Assembly: GCA_009379925.1 (NCBI GenBank)
Contig: WHSU01000029.1
Coordinates: 1 to 38,853, forward strand
Length of the DNA: 38,853 bases
Origin: Dehalococcoidia bacterium
Lineage (GTDB): Bacteria > Chloroflexota > Dehalococcoidia > UBA2979
Reading direction: 5' to 3'
A program made the position numbers and the translations under genes. How positions within the stretch are numbered: the stretch's first letter is position 1; each line of letters begins with the position of its first letter. Below are positions 30,986 to 38,536 of the stretch, piece after piece. The notes under the pieces are model-generated. The model did no database searches, was not told the origin of the DNA, and was given only the letters and a program-made list of their open reading frames with translations.

Positions 30986-32439
30986 TGGTGGACCTGGTGC
31001 CGAACCGCACGGCCGAGGCGGCCGCAGACACGCGAGGCGACACGCAGCGCCGGCTGCCGCGGCTCCGCCCCTACCAGCGCGAGGTGGCGCGCGCGGTCCT
31101 CGAGCGCATGGTGCGCGGCGAGGGCGGCGCCATCTCCGTGGAGATCGCGCGGCAGGGCGGCAAGAACGAGCTGTCCGCACAGGTGGAACTGGCCGCGCTC
31201 CTGCTGCACGCCGGACGCGGCGGCAGCGCCGTGAAGTGCGCGCCCACGCTCGTGCCGCAGGCGCGCATCTCCCAAGCACGCCTGGAGCGATGCGTCCGCG
31301 ACGCCGGCCTCGAAGCGGCGTTCGAGCGTCGAGGCGCCTCGCTGCGCTGCGGTGGCGCGTCCGTCCATTTCCTCTCCGCCGAGCCGTCCGCAAACGTCGT
31401 CGGCCACACGGCGAGCCTGCTGCTGGAGGTGGACGAGGCGCAGGATGTCGACATCGAGAAGTTCGACCGCGACTTCCGTCCGATGGCCGCCTCCACCGAT
31501 GCGCCGGTCGTCTTCTACGGCACGCCGTGGGGGCCGCGTTCGCTGCTGGAGCAGGCGAAGGCGGAGCACCGCGCCGCCGAGCGGCGCGACGGCCGCCGCC
31601 GCCACTTCCGCTTCGACTGGCAGGCCGTCGCCGCGCACGTGCCGGCCTACCGCCGCTACGTCGAGGGCGAGCGCGCGCGCCTCGGCGAGCGGCACCCGCT
31701 CTTCCGCACCCAGTACGAGCTCGAGGTCGTCGACGAGGCCGGCCGGCTGCTCGACGCCGCCGCGCTGGCACAGGTCGAGGGCTCACGCGACCGGCAGCGT
31801 GTCCCGGCCGCCGGCGCCCGCTACGTCGCCGGCCTCGACCTCGCGGGACCGGCCCGTCCGGACTCCGGCGAACTCGACTCGACCGTGCTCACGCTCGCGC
31901 GCGTCACGCCCGGCGAGCACGCCCCGCTGATCGAGGTCGTCGAGCAGCAGGCGTGGCAGGGCGAGCCGGCGGAGTCGCTGCTCGCCTCACTGGCGGACCG
32001 CCTGCGCCGCGTCTGGCGCGTGCGCCATGTGGCCGTCGACGCCACGGGCCTGGGTGGGCCGCTCGCCGACCTGCTCGCGAGGCGGCTCCCGGCGGGGGTG
32101 GTCGAGCCGGTCGTCTTCAGCGTCGAGCGCAAGTCGCGCCTCGGCTTCGGGTTGCTCGCGGCGGTCCACTCCGGGCGTCTGCGGCTGTTCCGCGCGGACG
32201 GCTCGCGCGAGGCGGTGGAGTGCCGCCGTCAACTGGCCCTCGCGCGCGGCGCGTACCGCGACGAGCGCACGTTGCGCTTCGATGTCGACCCGTCCGAAGG
32301 CGACGACGACTACCTGCTGAGCCTGGCGCTGGCGGTCGCCGCGGCGCGCCACGTGGGGCGCCCGCGCACTGCCCGAGGACGCACGGCGCACATCGAGGCG
32401 GGCGACGCAGTCCAGGTGGAGGAAGGGGTCCAGCGATGA
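30982..32439 (+). CDS. Phage terminase large subunit
   Basis: A 485-residue DNA-packaging motor. ATPase half: Walker A-like ARQGGKNE (57-64), Walker B LLLEVDEAQ (146-154) and motif III VVFYGTPWG (176-184). Nuclease half, RNase H-like: YVAGLDLAG (D286), DSTVLTL (D299), VAVDATGLGGPLADLL (D353) and GDDDYLLSLALA (D442). All acidic residues expected of a working nuclease are present. The gene overlaps both neighbours (ATGA type). Residues 321-337 are coded by the 52 bases that recur at 38368-38419. Headful packaging is possible from the type but not shown. Confidence 0.92.
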   Translation: MMVDLVPNRTAEAAADTRGDTQRRLPRLRPYQREVARAVLERMVRGEGGAISVEIARQGGKNELSAQVELAALLLHAGRGGSAVKCAPTLVPQARISQARLERCVRDAGLEAAFERRGASLRCGGASVHFLSAEPSANVVGHTASLLLEVDEAQDVDIEKFDRDFRPMAASTDAPVVFYGTPWGPRSLLEQAKAEHRAAERRDGRRRHFRFDWQAVAAHVPAYRRYVEGERARLGERHPLFRTQYELEVVDEAGRLLDAAALAQVEGSRDRQRVPAAGARYVAGLDLAGPARPDSGELDSTVLTLARVTPGEHAPLIEVVEQQAWQGEPAESLLASLADRLRRVWRVRHVAVDATGLGGPLADLLARRLPAGVVEPVVFSVERKSRLGFGLLAAVHSGRLRLFRADGSREAVECRRQLALARGAYRDERTLRFDVDPSEGDDDYLLSLALAVAAARHVGRPRTARGRTAHIEAGDAVQVEEGVQR

Positions 32440-32753
32440 CCATCGAGGTGCGGTCACGGGCGCCGGGGCAGCCGCGCGCGGACGCCCTGCCCGAGTATCA
32501 GGAGTACCGCGACGAGGGCTGCGACCTCTTCCCCTCGTGCCTGGCGTGCCCGCTGGTGCGCTGCCGCTACGACGTGCCCGGCGGCGTGCGCGCGCTGCTC
32601 AACGATGACCGCAACCGGCGCATGCGTCTGGCCCGCCACGAGGACGGGCTGTCCGTCGACGACATCGCGCGCACCTTCCGCGTCTCGCGCCGCACGGTGT
32701 TCCGCGTACTGAGCCCCGCACCGGGAGGGGCCAGTCGGGAGGAGTCACGATGA
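32436..32753 (+). CDS. Four-cysteine helix-turn-helix protein between terminase and portal genes
   Basis: A 105-residue protein. The N-terminal half has a cysteine cluster GCDLFPSCLACPLVRCRYD (C29, C35, C38, C43), a likely zinc or Fe-S site. The C-terminal half has a helix-turn-helix RLARHEDGLSVDDIARTFRV followed by SRRTVFRVL (about residues 66-92). The start overlaps the terminase stop and the end overlaps the portal start. A transcription regulator or a DNA-recognition partner of the terminase is possible. I know no named family for it. Confidence 0.78.
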   Translation: MTIEVRSRAPGQPRADALPEYQEYRDEGCDLFPSCLACPLVRCRYDVPGGVRALLNDDRNRRMRLARHEDGLSVDDIARTFRVSRRTVFRVLSPAPGGASREESR

Positions 32754-34045
32754 CCACGAGCCCTGGACACCCGACCCCCTCCGCCGTGGTCGCGCCGGGC
32801 GGCGAGGAGTTGCCGCTGCCCCGCCAGATCGCCGGCCTCGATGCCGGGCGGCTGAGGGGCTACCGCGAGTACCTGGACTACCACGAAGGCCGGCGGGGAG
32901 CGCCGCCGCGCCGGGGCCGCGAGCGCGTGCTGAACTTTGCCTACGCTCGGTCGAACGTCGAGAAGGGCGCCGCCTACCTCGTCACCGGACACCGCCCGGT
33001 CGTCGAGCCGCTGGACGCGACGCCCGAAGCCCGCGTCGCCACCACCGCCGCGGAACGCGTGCTCCGCGAGGCGTGGGACGCCAACGGCCTCGAGCGGCTC
33101 GACCTGGAGACCGAGATCGACACCGCCGTGCTCGGCGACGGCGCGTTCAAGGTCACATGGGACGAGCATCAGCACCGTGCCGTCGTCTCCGCGCCGGACG
33201 TGCAGGGGCTGTTCGTGTGGTGGGCCGGCGACGATGTGCGCCGCGTCTGGCGGGTCGCGTCCCGCTACAGCGTCGACGCCGCCGCGCTCCCCTCAGAGTA
33301 CGTCCGCGCGAGCGGCGGCGCGCGGCCGCGCACGGTGGATGTCGTCGAGGCGTGGACCGTCGAGCGCTTCGACCTCTGGGTGCAGGACGCGCTCGTGGAG
33401 TCGCGCCCCAACCCGTACGGCAGAATCCCCTTCGTGATCTACCCGAACCTGCCGCGCCCGAAGCAGTTCTGGGGCGTCTCCGACATCGAGCCGTTGCGCG
33501 AGTCGATCGAGGAGTTGAACCGCGCGCTGACGCAACTGAGCCGCATCCTGGAGCTCTCCGGCAACCCCATCGCCGTGCTGGAGAACGTGGAGGAGGCGCG
33601 GGACATCGCCGTGCAGCCCGGCGCGGTGTGGGAGGTGCCGGAGCAGGCGCGGGCCTACCTCCTGGACCTGCTGCAGGGCGGCGGTGTCAGGTTGCACGTC
33701 GACTACGTGGACCTGGTCTACCGTACGCTGCACGACCTGGCGGAGACGCCTCGGATCGCCTTCGGCGACGGCCGAGGTGACCGCTCAGGTGTAGCGCTCC
33801 AGCTCGAACTGGACCCGCTACTCCGTCGCGTCGCCCGCAAGCGCCTGATCCGCGGCGACGCCCTGCGCGAACGCGACCGCCTGATCCTGGACGTGACCGC
33901 CCACCACACCGGCGCCCGCTTCGAGGGCATCCGCACCGACATCGAATGGGGCCCGGTCTTCACCCGCGACCCGGGCATGTTCGTCCCAGGCGCCGTGCCC
34001 GAGGAGGCCCTTCGGCTCCCGGCGGCCGCCACAGGCGCCACCTGA
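32750..34045 (+). CDS. Phage portal protein (SPP1 gp6-like)
   Basis: A 431-residue portal protein, the dodecameric ring through which DNA enters a capsid. Clear family regions: RLRGYREYLDYHEGRRG, RVLNFAYARSNVEKGAAYLV, then VWWAGDDVRRVWRVASRYSV, and the core NLPRPKQFWGVSDIEPLRES with IEELNRALTQLSRILELSGN. The length is within the family range (400-500). It is the last gene of the cassette: no protease, scaffold, capsid or tail gene follows, and 34046-34575 has none at all. Confidence 0.9.
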   Translation: MTTSPGHPTPSAVVAPGGEELPLPRQIAGLDAGRLRGYREYLDYHEGRRGAPPRRGRERVLNFAYARSNVEKGAAYLVTGHRPVVEPLDATPEARVATTAAERVLREAWDANGLERLDLETEIDTAVLGDGAFKVTWDEHQHRAVVSAPDVQGLFVWWAGDDVRRVWRVASRYSVDAAALPSEYVRASGGARPRTVDVVEAWTVERFDLWVQDALVESRPNPYGRIPFVIYPNLPRPKQFWGVSDIEPLRESIEELNRALTQLSRILELSGNPIAVLENVEEARDIAVQPGAVWEVPEQARAYLLDLLQGGGVRLHVDYVDLVYRTLHDLAETPRIAFGDGRGDRSGVALQLELDPLLRRVARKRLIRGDALRERDRLILDVTAHHTGARFEGIRTDIEWGPVFTRDPGMFVPGAVPEEALRLPAAATGAT

Positions 34046-34090
34046 GGTACCCCATTGACCATCGGTACCGTGAGGCAGCGGATCGTCCGC

Positions 34091-34149
34091 GTAGGGGCGC
34101 AAGGCTTTGCGCCCCTCGGATGGTCCTGGGGCGCAAGACGTGCCCCTAC
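34091..34149. repeat. Dispersed palindromic element with GTAGGGGC ends
   Basis: The element starts GTAGGGGCGCAAGG and ends GTGCCCCTAC, with an inner hairpin GGGGCGCAA/TTTGCGCCCC. Similar GTAGGGGC...GCCCCTAC units are common dispersed repeats in many bacteria. It lies 45 bases after the portal stop and begins the 530-base gene-free stretch. Confidence 0.75.
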
Positions 34150-34184
34150 AGAGAGCGCGTGCTGCATCGGCGGTATCGGAAGCA

Positions 34185-34254
34185 GTCGGTGGGGGTGGAG
34201 GGCGTCCGGCAGCTCCGGCCCAGCAGCGTCCGGACGCCCGCCACCACCCCCGAC
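34185..34254. repeat. Long imperfect inverted repeat downstream of the portal gene
   Basis: Arms 34185-34209 and 34230-34254 pair over about 22 of 25 positions, inner parts GGGCGTCCGG and CCGGACGCCC, with a 20-base loop. It could fold as a strong hairpin in RNA or DNA. There is no T-run. The rest of 34255-34445 shows nothing recognisable. Confidence 0.7.
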
Positions 34255-34445
34255 CGCGCAGGTGGCGTCTACTGATTCTGCGCGATTCTCCGCATTTTGT
34301 CGATGCGACAGGACAGTCATTCGGCGGGGCCTCGAGCCCAACGAGCGCCGCCACGGCATGCCGTAGACTCGTACGCCGGTGCGGCCGCAGGCGTCCCGGT
34401 CGCGGCCAGCCGCTCGAGGGCTCGCCCGGACTCGTCCGGCAAACC

Positions 34446-34475
34446 TTTACCTTAACGTGAGACTTGCATTACACT
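34446..34475 (+). promoter_or_regulatory. Promoter of the ABC exporter operon
   Basis: TTTACC (34446-34451) and TACACT (34470-34475) are separated by 18 bases. Just downstream a dyad GCTTCA-7-TGAAGC (34479-34497) overlaps the expected start region and could be an operator. A direct repeat ACTTGC-N5-ACTTGC overlaps the -10. Confidence 0.5.
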
Positions 34476-34575
34476 TGCGCTTCACCGTTGATGAAGCCTT
34501 GCGTCGGGGTACGAGCGCCGCCTGGCGGCAGGGATCAGGAGACCGCCCGCGCCGACCGCGGACACGAGGGACTGC

Positions 34576-36399
34576 ATGCAACGTCGCAAAATGCCCGTCC
34601 ACCTTCGGCTGGTGGCGCGCTCGATGCCCTACAAGGGGCTGTTGCTGCTCGGTCTCGCCTCCTCCGTGGCGACCAGCGCGATGTTCGTCGCCACCCCCGA
34701 GATCGTCCGCTTCACCGTCGACACCGGCTTCGCGATCTCCGATGTCACCCAGGCGGACGGCACCGTCATCGAGGTCGTCGAGGGCAACATGGGGACCCTC
34801 GCGATCGCCGCGTCACTGCTGCTCGTGACCGGCGTCCTCCGCGGCATCTTCCAGTACATCCAGAACTACCTGAACGAGGCCATCGGCCAGAAGGTCGCCT
34901 ACGACCTCCGCAACGAGATCTTCGACCACCTCCAGCGCCTCTCCTTCGCCTACCACGACAACGCCGAGGTGGGGCAGGTCATGTCGCGGGCCACACAGGA
35001 CGTCGAAGGCGTGCGCATGTTCATCGGCATGGGCGTCGTGCGCCTGGTCTACGTCGGGATCCTGATCGGCGCGTCGGCCTACATGATGTTCCTCACCAAC
35101 GTCACGGTCGCCTTCGCTGCGCTGGCGCTGATGCCGCTCGTCGCCATCCAGGCGTCCGTCATCGCCGTCAAGATGCGCCCGATGTGGATGACGGTGCAAA
35201 ACCTGCAGGGCCAGGTCTCCACGGTGCTACAGGAGAACCTGACCGGGCAGCGAGTGGTGAAGGCCTTCGCGCGGCAGGACTACGAACAGCAGAAGTTCGA
35301 GGACCGCACGGAGGAGCTGTTCAAGCGCTCCTACCTCACCAACGTCATCCAGGCGGTCAACGAGCCGGTGCTGCTGGGCCTCTGGCTGTTGTCGGCGGCC
35401 CTCACGTTCATCGTGGGCGCAGGCGAGATCCGCGCCGGCAACCTGAGCGCTGGTGAGATGGCCAGCTTCCAGCTCTATCTGACGTTCCTCCAGCAGCCCG
35501 TGCGGATGCTGGGCTTCATCGTCAACAACTTCGCCCGCGCCCACTCCTCCGGCACGCGCGTCTTCGAGCTGTTGGACGCCGAGTCCGCCGTCAGCGACAA
35601 GCTGGACGCGCAGCCGCTGCGCCCCGGTCCCGGGGACGTCCGCTTCGAGCACGTCGCCTTCGGCTACAACTCGGTCGCGCCCGTGCTGCGCGACATCAGC
35701 CTGCACGCCCAGCCCGGCGAGGTCGTCGCGCTCCTGGGACCCACCGGCTCCGGCAAGTCGACCGTCGTCAGCCTGCTCCCGAGGTTCTACGACGTGACCG
35801 AGGGCGCGATCCTGATCGACGGCCAGGACATCCGGGACGTCACCACGGACTCGCTGCGCACCACCATCGGCGTCGTCCAGCAGGACGTGTTCCTCTTCCC
35901 CACCACCATCCGCGAGAACATCCGCTACGGCCGCCCCGACGCCACCGATGGGGAAGTGGAGGACGCGGCGAAGGCCGCGCGCATCCACGAGTTCATCGAG
36001 ACCCTGCCGGAGGGCTACGACACGGTCGTCGGCGAGCGCGGTAGCACCCTGTCCGGCGGCCAGCGCCAGCGCGTCGCGATCGCGCGGACGGTCCTGCTGG
36101 ACCCGCGTGTGCTCGTCTTCGACGACTCCACGTCGTCCGTGGACATGCGCACGGAGTACCTGATCCAGGAGGCGCTGCGGAACCTGATGGAGGGCCGCAC
36201 CACCTTCGTCATCGCCCAACGGCTCCGCACCGTGCAGATGGCCGACCAGATCCTCGTGCTGAAGGACGGCGAGATCGTCGAGCAGGGGACGCACGCCGAG
36301 CTGCTGGACCGCGGCGGGCTCTACCAGGAGATCTACGACCTCGAGCTGCGCGACCAGGAAGAGGCGCGCGCCGAGATGGACGTGGCGGGGAGCTCCTGA
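34576..36399 (+). CDS. ABC exporter half-transporter with degenerate ATP site
   Basis: A 607-residue exporter with six membrane helices followed by an ATPase domain. Walker A is GPTGSGKST (388-396) and the signature LSGGQ (492-496). The Walker B ends VLVFDD: the catalytic glutamate is D517. The switch histidine is Q548 (VIAQRL). These two changes are those of the regulatory subunit of heterodimeric exporters such as TM287/288 and BmrCD. The next gene, one base overlapping, supplies the matching partner. The substrate may be a drug, lipid or peptide; no motif decides it. Confidence 0.93.
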   Translation: MQRRKMPVHLRLVARSMPYKGLLLLGLASSVATSAMFVATPEIVRFTVDTGFAISDVTQADGTVIEVVEGNMGTLAIAASLLLVTGVLRGIFQYIQNYLNEAIGQKVAYDLRNEIFDHLQRLSFAYHDNAEVGQVMSRATQDVEGVRMFIGMGVVRLVYVGILIGASAYMMFLTNVTVAFAALALMPLVAIQASVIAVKMRPMWMTVQNLQGQVSTVLQENLTGQRVVKAFARQDYEQQKFEDRTEELFKRSYLTNVIQAVNEPVLLGLWLLSAALTFIVGAGEIRAGNLSAGEMASFQLYLTFLQQPVRMLGFIVNNFARAHSSGTRVFELLDAESAVSDKLDAQPLRPGPGDVRFEHVAFGYNSVAPVLRDISLHAQPGEVVALLGPTGSGKSTVVSLLPRFYDVTEGAILIDGQDIRDVTTDSLRTTIGVVQQDVFLFPTTIRENIRYGRPDATDGEVEDAAKAARIHEFIETLPEGYDTVVGERGSTLSGGQRQRVAIARTVLLDPRVLVFDDSTSSVDMRTEYLIQEALRNLMEGRTTFVIAQRLRTVQMADQILVLKDGEIVEQGTHAELLDRGGLYQEIYDLELRDQEEARAEMDVAGSS

Positions 36400-38279
36400 T
36401 GTTCGGTGGCGGAATGATGGGTGGCGGTGGCGGCTTCGGCCCCGGTGGCGCGCGCTTTGGCGGCACCGATGGCTGGGACTACGAGCAGATCGGCAGCCTC
36501 ACCGACTGGACCCTGATCAAGCGCATGTGGCCCATCGTCGCGCCGTACCGGCGGCGCGTCTTCGCGGCGATCGGTGCCATGACCTTCGCCGCCATCACCG
36601 AGGCGGCACAGCCCTTCATCATCGGCTACGGCGTGCAACGCGCCCTCGACGGCGCGGAGATGCGGGAACTGCTCACCATCGGCGGCATCCTGCTCGCCTT
36701 CGCGCTGGTCTCGGGCGTCGCCCGCGCCTTCCAGCAGCTCTGGATGGCCTGGGTGGCGCACCGCCTGCTGTTCCACCTCCGCAACGACCTGTTCGGGCAC
36801 ATGCAGCGCCTCTCCCTGTCGTTCTACGACAAGGAGGAGGTCGGCCGCGTGATGTCGCGCGTCACCTCGGACGTGGGCCAGATGCAGACGCTGCTCAGCA
36901 CCGGCCTGGTGACGGTGATCCAGGACATCATGATGCTGGTCGTGATCGCCGTCTTCATGTTCTTCGCGGACATCCAGCTGGCGTTCCTGACCCTCGTCAC
37001 CGCGCCCGTCTTGATCGGCGTGATGGCGGTCTGGCAGAAGCACGCTCAGCAGTCGTTCATCCGCACCCGTCTGGCCATCGCGCAGGTGAACTCCACCATC
37101 AACCAGAACGTCTCCGGCGTGCGCGTCGTGCAGTCCCTGCGCCGCGAAGCGACCAACCTCCGCGAGTTCGACGAGCTGAACCGCCGCAACCGCGAGGCCA
37201 ACCTGGATGCCGGGCGCCTCCAGGCCATCGTCATGCCCGTCGTCGAGATCCTCTCCACGATCTCGATGATCCTCGTGGTCTTCGCCATCGGCATGCGGCT
37301 CTTCGACGGGAACCTCACGGCCTCCGCGGCCGCCGGTCTCGCCGTGACGTTCACCCTGTACATCCAGCGCTTCTTCACGCCGATCCGCCTGATCGTGATG
37401 CAGTACGCAGTCCTCCAGCGCGCCATGGCTGGCGCCCACCGCGTCTTCGAGCTGCTGGACGTGGAACCCGAGATCGTCGATGCGCCGGACGCCGTCGCCC
37501 TCCCGGACATCGAGGGCCGCGTGGACTTCAACCACGTCTGGTTCTCCTATCTGCCGGAACAGTGGGTGCTACGCGACTTCGACCTGCACGTGAAGGCCGG
37601 CGAAGCCATCGCCTTCGTGGGCCACACCGGCGCCGGCAAGACCTCCGTGATCTCCACGCTGACCCGCTTCTACGACATCCAGAAGGGCGAGTTGCTCATC
37701 GACGGGCACTCCGTCAAGGACATCACCATCGACTCGCTGCGGCGGCGGACCAGCGTGGTCCTCCAGGACCCGTACCTCTTCTCCGGCTCCGTGGCCGAGA
37801 ACATTCGCTACGGCCGCCTGGACGCCACCGACGAGGAGATCGTGGAGGCGGCGAAGGCCGTCGGCGCGCACGAATTCGTGATGCGGCTGGAGCACGGGTA
37901 CCAGACCAACCTCCACGAGCGCGGTTCCAACCTCTCCGTGGGCCAGCGCCAGTTGATCTCGTTCGCCCGCGCGCTCATCTCGGACCCGCGCATCCTCATC
38001 CTGGACGAAGCCACCGCCAACGTGGACACGCGCACCGAGAAGGTCATCCAGCAGGCGCTGGAGACGATGCTCCAGGGCCGCACCTCCTTCGTCATCGCCC
38101 ACCGCCTCTCCACCATCCGCAACGCCGACCGCATCTGCGTCATGCGCGACGGCCAGATCGCCGAGATCGGCAGCCACGAGGAGCTCCTGGAGCAGGACGG
38201 CGTCTACGCCGACCTCTTCCGCATGACCTGGACCCAGCTCGGCAGCGAAGAACTAGCCCGCGCCACCTCCCCGAACTAG
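36399..38279 (+). CDS. ABC exporter half-transporter, catalytic partner
   Basis: A 626-residue exporter. A glycine-rich cytoplasmic start (MFGGGMMGGGGGFGPGG) precedes six membrane helices. The ATPase has Walker A GHTGAGKTS (408-416), Walker B ILILDE with catalytic E537, and switch H568 (VIAHRL), all intact. Its signature is LSVGQ (512-516) instead of LSGGQ, which would face the degenerate Walker site of the partner. This is the asymmetry seen in TM287/288. The start codon overlaps the previous stop by one base, consistent with equal synthesis. Confidence 0.94.
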   Translation: MFGGGMMGGGGGFGPGGARFGGTDGWDYEQIGSLTDWTLIKRMWPIVAPYRRRVFAAIGAMTFAAITEAAQPFIIGYGVQRALDGAEMRELLTIGGILLAFALVSGVARAFQQLWMAWVAHRLLFHLRNDLFGHMQRLSLSFYDKEEVGRVMSRVTSDVGQMQTLLSTGLVTVIQDIMMLVVIAVFMFFADIQLAFLTLVTAPVLIGVMAVWQKHAQQSFIRTRLAIAQVNSTINQNVSGVRVVQSLRREATNLREFDELNRRNREANLDAGRLQAIVMPVVEILSTISMILVVFAIGMRLFDGNLTASAAAGLAVTFTLYIQRFFTPIRLIVMQYAVLQRAMAGAHRVFELLDVEPEIVDAPDAVALPDIEGRVDFNHVWFSYLPEQWVLRDFDLHVKAGEAIAFVGHTGAGKTSVISTLTRFYDIQKGELLIDGHSVKDITIDSLRRRTSVVLQDPYLFSGSVAENIRYGRLDATDEEIVEAAKAVGAHEFVMRLEHGYQTNLHERGSNLSVGQRQLISFARALISDPRILILDEATANVDTRTEKVIQQALETMLQGRTSFVIAHRLSTIRNADRICVMRDGQIAEIGSHEELLEQDGVYADLFRMTWTQLGSEELARATSPN

Positions 38280-38315
38280 TCCCCCGCGCCGTCCTCCGCT
38301 CCCTTTCCCTTCCTA

Positions 38316-38357
38316 CTCCCCTCTCCCACCGCGTGGGAGAGGGGCCGGGGGTGAGGG
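38316..38357. repeat. Dispersed palindromic repeat, family A, left flank of the terminase fragment
   Basis: CTCCCCTCTCCCACCGCGTG followed by GGAGAGGGGCCGGGGGTGAGGG-type tail. With the preceding CTTCCTA it is a direct repeat of the copy at 38444-38485. Confidence 0.85.
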
Positions 38358-38367
38358 TTTCGCCCGG

Positions 38368-38419
38368 CGAGCAGCAAGCGTGGCAGGGCGAGCCGGCAGA
38401 GTCGCTGCTCGCCTCACTG
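38368..38419 (+). pseudogene. 52-bp fragment of a terminase large-subunit gene
   Basis: The 52 bases match terminase-gene bases 31941-31992 at 50 positions. Read in the terminase frame they code for EQQAWQGEPAESLLASL, and both differences (CAG to CAA, GCG to GCA) are silent. The similarity stops sharply at each end. The fragment lies between two direct copies of repeat family A, about 11 and 25 bases away. Confidence 0.8.
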
Positions 38420-38443
38420 CCCCATCTTCCGAGCTCCTTCCTA

Positions 38444-38485
38444 CTCCCCTCTCCCGCAGCGCGGGAGAGGGGCCGGGGGTGAGGG
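38444..38485. repeat. Dispersed palindromic repeat, family A, right flank of the terminase fragment
   Basis: CTCCCCTCTCCCGCAGCGCG followed by GGAGAGGGGCCGGGGGTGAGGG-type tail, preceded by CTTCCTA as in the left copy 128 bases upstream. Confidence 0.85.
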
Positions 38486-38496
38486 CATCGCGGTAC

Positions 38497-38516
38497 CATG
38501 TCCCTCGCGGGACATG
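38497..38516. promoter_or_regulatory. Palindrome upstream of the PspC-domain gene
   Basis: CATGTCCC-TCGC-GGGACATG is a perfect 8-base-arm dyad, ending nine bases before the GGAGG of the next gene. It could be an operator or a leader hairpin that controls access to the ribosome. Confidence 0.45.
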
Positions 38517-38536
38517 ACGGCGAGCGGAGGCAAGCG

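Noticed and set aside
34046..34575. Short open frames after the portal gene, considered as capsid or protease genes
   Set aside because: They run through palindromic repeats, lack ribosome binding sites and show no phage protein features.
36333..37535. Minus-strand open frame of 400 codons opposite the second ABC exporter gene
   Set aside because: Antisense shadow of a conserved coding region, with low-complexity Asp/His/Arg composition.
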